Of a DNA stretch of 64,000 nt, positions 63,119-64,000 are shown piece by piece. Location: positions 1,488,001 to 1,552,000 of the forward strand of contig NZ_CP012040.1 in assembly GCF_001050135.1 (NCBI RefSeq). Reading direction: 5' to 3'. This DNA is from Cyclobacterium amurskyense. GTDB lineage: Bacteria > Bacteroidota > Bacteroidia > Cytophagales > Cyclobacteriaceae. Numbering within the stretch: the stretch's first letter is position 1; each line of letters starts with the position of its first letter. The notes under the pieces are model-generated. The model was not told where the DNA came from and did no database searches. It saw nothing but the letters and a program-made list of their open reading frames with translations. Both the position numbers and the translations under genes were made by a program.

Positions 63119-63166
63119 AAAAGCTATGCTTCACCTGACATAAGCAGGTAGAGTATAGCTTTTTCT
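63119..63166. terminator. Terminator-like hairpin between copies E and F
   Basis: AAAAGCTAT and the following CACCTG pair with CAGGT and ATAGCTTTTT across an ACATAAG loop with two internal mismatched trinucleotides; A and T runs on both sides. It would end the leftward transcript of the barrel gene at 63229. Confidence 0.7.
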
Positions 63167-63170
63167 CCTG

Positions 63171-63219
63171 TTTAATACGAAATAGGCAATAGAAAGTCTA
63201 TTACATAATCAAGGTTTAA
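63171..63219. mobile_element. Minimal element, copy F (63176-63214), TTTAA duplication
   Basis: 39 bp: TACGAAATAGGCAATAGAAA then GTCTATTACATAATCAAGG, with exact TTTAA on both sides. The outer CCCG/CGGG have decayed to TACG/AAGG, so it is an older copy of the same size class as D. It lies 10 bases past the barrel-protein stop. Confidence 0.75.
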
Positions 63220-63228
63220 AACAACTCG

Positions 63229-63720
63229 TTAAAATATATAACGTACGGAAAGGGCGAAATCATCCCCCCAGAATCCTCCACCATTAATAAGGTTAATGGC
63301 TGGTTTAAAATCCAGAGAAAAATTGAGAGGCAAATCCTCCAGCACATAATCAAGTCCTATAATACCGTCAATCCCCAAAATGGTAGACCCTTTGTAATTA
63401 TTACCAGCCCAATAAGGATTATTGGAACCACTATTCCAGCTTCCTAAATGTGCTCCACCACCATAAAACCATCCTAAACCGCTGACGTCTTCAATGTCTT
63501 TATGTACTTCATAAAGCCCTGTAAGCAATAGCCCTCTCCACCTGGTATGCAATATCCCTTCAATGGCCGCATCTTGGCTTATAAAATGTTTTACACTCAA
63601 TCCACTGCTTGAACCTAAACGTAGACCAACTGCAGTGTTGTAGGCTTGTGCTTTACTTTCGTTCGATACCGAATACATTAGAATCATTGCCATAGCGGCA
63701 AACATTACTTTTTTTACCAT
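63229..63720 (-). CDS. Small outer-membrane barrel-like protein
   Basis: 163-aa protein with a signal peptide (VMFAAMAMILMYSVSNESKA then QAYN), and barrel-like strands (TAVGLRLGSSSGLSVKHFISQDAAIEGILHTR, GLLLTGLYEVHKDI, FALSVRYIF) ending in the C-terminal phenylalanine usual for outer-membrane barrels. Not assigned to a specific family. It starts 22 bases past the cyclo-ligase stop on the same strand. Confidence 0.72.
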   Translation of the reverse strand: MVKKVMFAAMAMILMYSVSNESKAQAYNTAVGLRLGSSSGLSVKHFISQDAAIEGILHTRWRGLLLTGLYEVHKDIEDVSGLGWFYGGGAHLGSWNSGSNNPYWAGNNYKGSTILGIDGIIGLDYVLEDLPLNFSLDFKPAINLINGGGFWGDDFALSVRYIF

Positions 63721-63742
63721 GTTACTATTGTTTAATTATTTT

Positions 63743-64000
63743 TTAAAATAGGATCGATCCATCTGGATGTATACAAGCATCCAAGGGGACATCGTGCGTT
63801 TCGTGTGGAATTTCCTCGGGCATTGGCGCCTCGAAAGACAATCCAATCTTCAAAACATTCGAATCAAGCTCTTTAAAGAACGTATCATAAAAACCCTGAC
63901 CATACCCCAAACGATTACCAAGTGTATCTACCCCCAATAATGGGACAAACACCAAATCAATCAATTTGGCATCTGTTACGAATTCTGGTGATTTTGGGAC
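63743..64000 (-). CDS. 5-formyltetrahydrofolate cyclo-ligase, C-terminal part (runs off the right edge)
   Basis: Last 85 residues of the enzyme that converts 5-formyl-THF to methenyl-THF using ATP. The diagnostic motif is GNRLGYGQGFYD, the nucleotide and folate loop, preceded by LVFVPLLGVDTL; the C-terminal HDVPLDACIHPDGSILF is also typical. The start and N-terminal half lie outside the window. It precedes the barrel gene by 22 bases and may be cotranscribed. Confidence 0.9.
   Translation of the reverse strand, partial: VPKSPEFVTDAKLIDLVFVPLLGVDTLGNRLGYGQGFYDTFFKELDSNVLKIGLSFEAPMPEEIPHETHDVPLDACIHPDGSILF

Overview
The window comes from a Bacteroidota genome, most likely order Cytophagales and probably family Cyclobacteriaceae. 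The pointers are PorP/SprF, type A and type B T9SS sorting domains, DUF4270, DUF6515, LruC and YjdI-type proteins, an Oar-like TonB-dependent receptor, a carotenoid pathway with its own ECF sigma factor, TAnnTTTG-type -7 promoter elements and modest GC. The genus is inference. No plasmid, phage or autonomous transposase is visible, so this reads as ordinary chromosome.

Layout. 1-1570: start of a carotenoid operon (ECF sigma factor then CrtI, leftward) preceded by TGTTTAA-type palindromes. 1703-5735: leftward four-gene operon (GntP permease, RidA, zinc/PLP D-amino-acid lyase, M19 dipeptidase) that looks like D-amino-acid or D-dipeptide catabolism. 5816-6968: dead surface-protein gene split by a small mobile element. 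6997-13478: MFS transporter, sulfatase, DUF6515 protein, a double-CDGSH/glutamate-synthase fusion with a YjdI ferredoxin-like protein, a Crp/Fnr regulator and two small membrane proteins. 13675-23339: T9SS cargo protein, DUF4105, uvrB, an AlbA_2 protein, recX, tpiA, prmA. 23340-33376: DUF4270 lipoprotein, single-domain glycogen synthase, panC-panD-flippase-like, metallopeptidase, acyl-CoA dehydrogenase, AraC regulator, GGGP-synthase-like PcrB, a holin-like pair, DsbA/FrnE. 34108-42567: second carotenoid desaturase, MltF-like lytic transglycosylase, RND efflux operon. 43088-53580: TonB receptor, lysoplasmalogenase, aspS, M23 peptidase, glycosyltransferase, ThiF-rhodanese protein. 53811-62388: adhesin/PorP-SprF/OmpA operon and a lipoprotein/LruC operon. 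63229-64000: barrel protein and the end of 5-formyl-THF cyclo-ligase.

The most unusual content is a family of small non-autonomous elements, with six copies resolved (6426-6634, 23094-23239, 33465-33671, 53693-53731, 62977-63091, 63176-63214). Each begins CCCG and ends CGGG or a decayed form of these, and each is flanked by a 5-bp AT-rich direct repeat (TTTAA, TTAAA, TTGAA). Sizes run from a 39-bp bare hairpin to about 209 bp with several internal hairpins. The first copy lies inside a coding sequence, and removing the element plus one repeat restores the reading frame exactly, which proves both mobility and boundaries. Several copies sit between a stop codon and its terminator, so they are probably transcribed into 3' UTRs.
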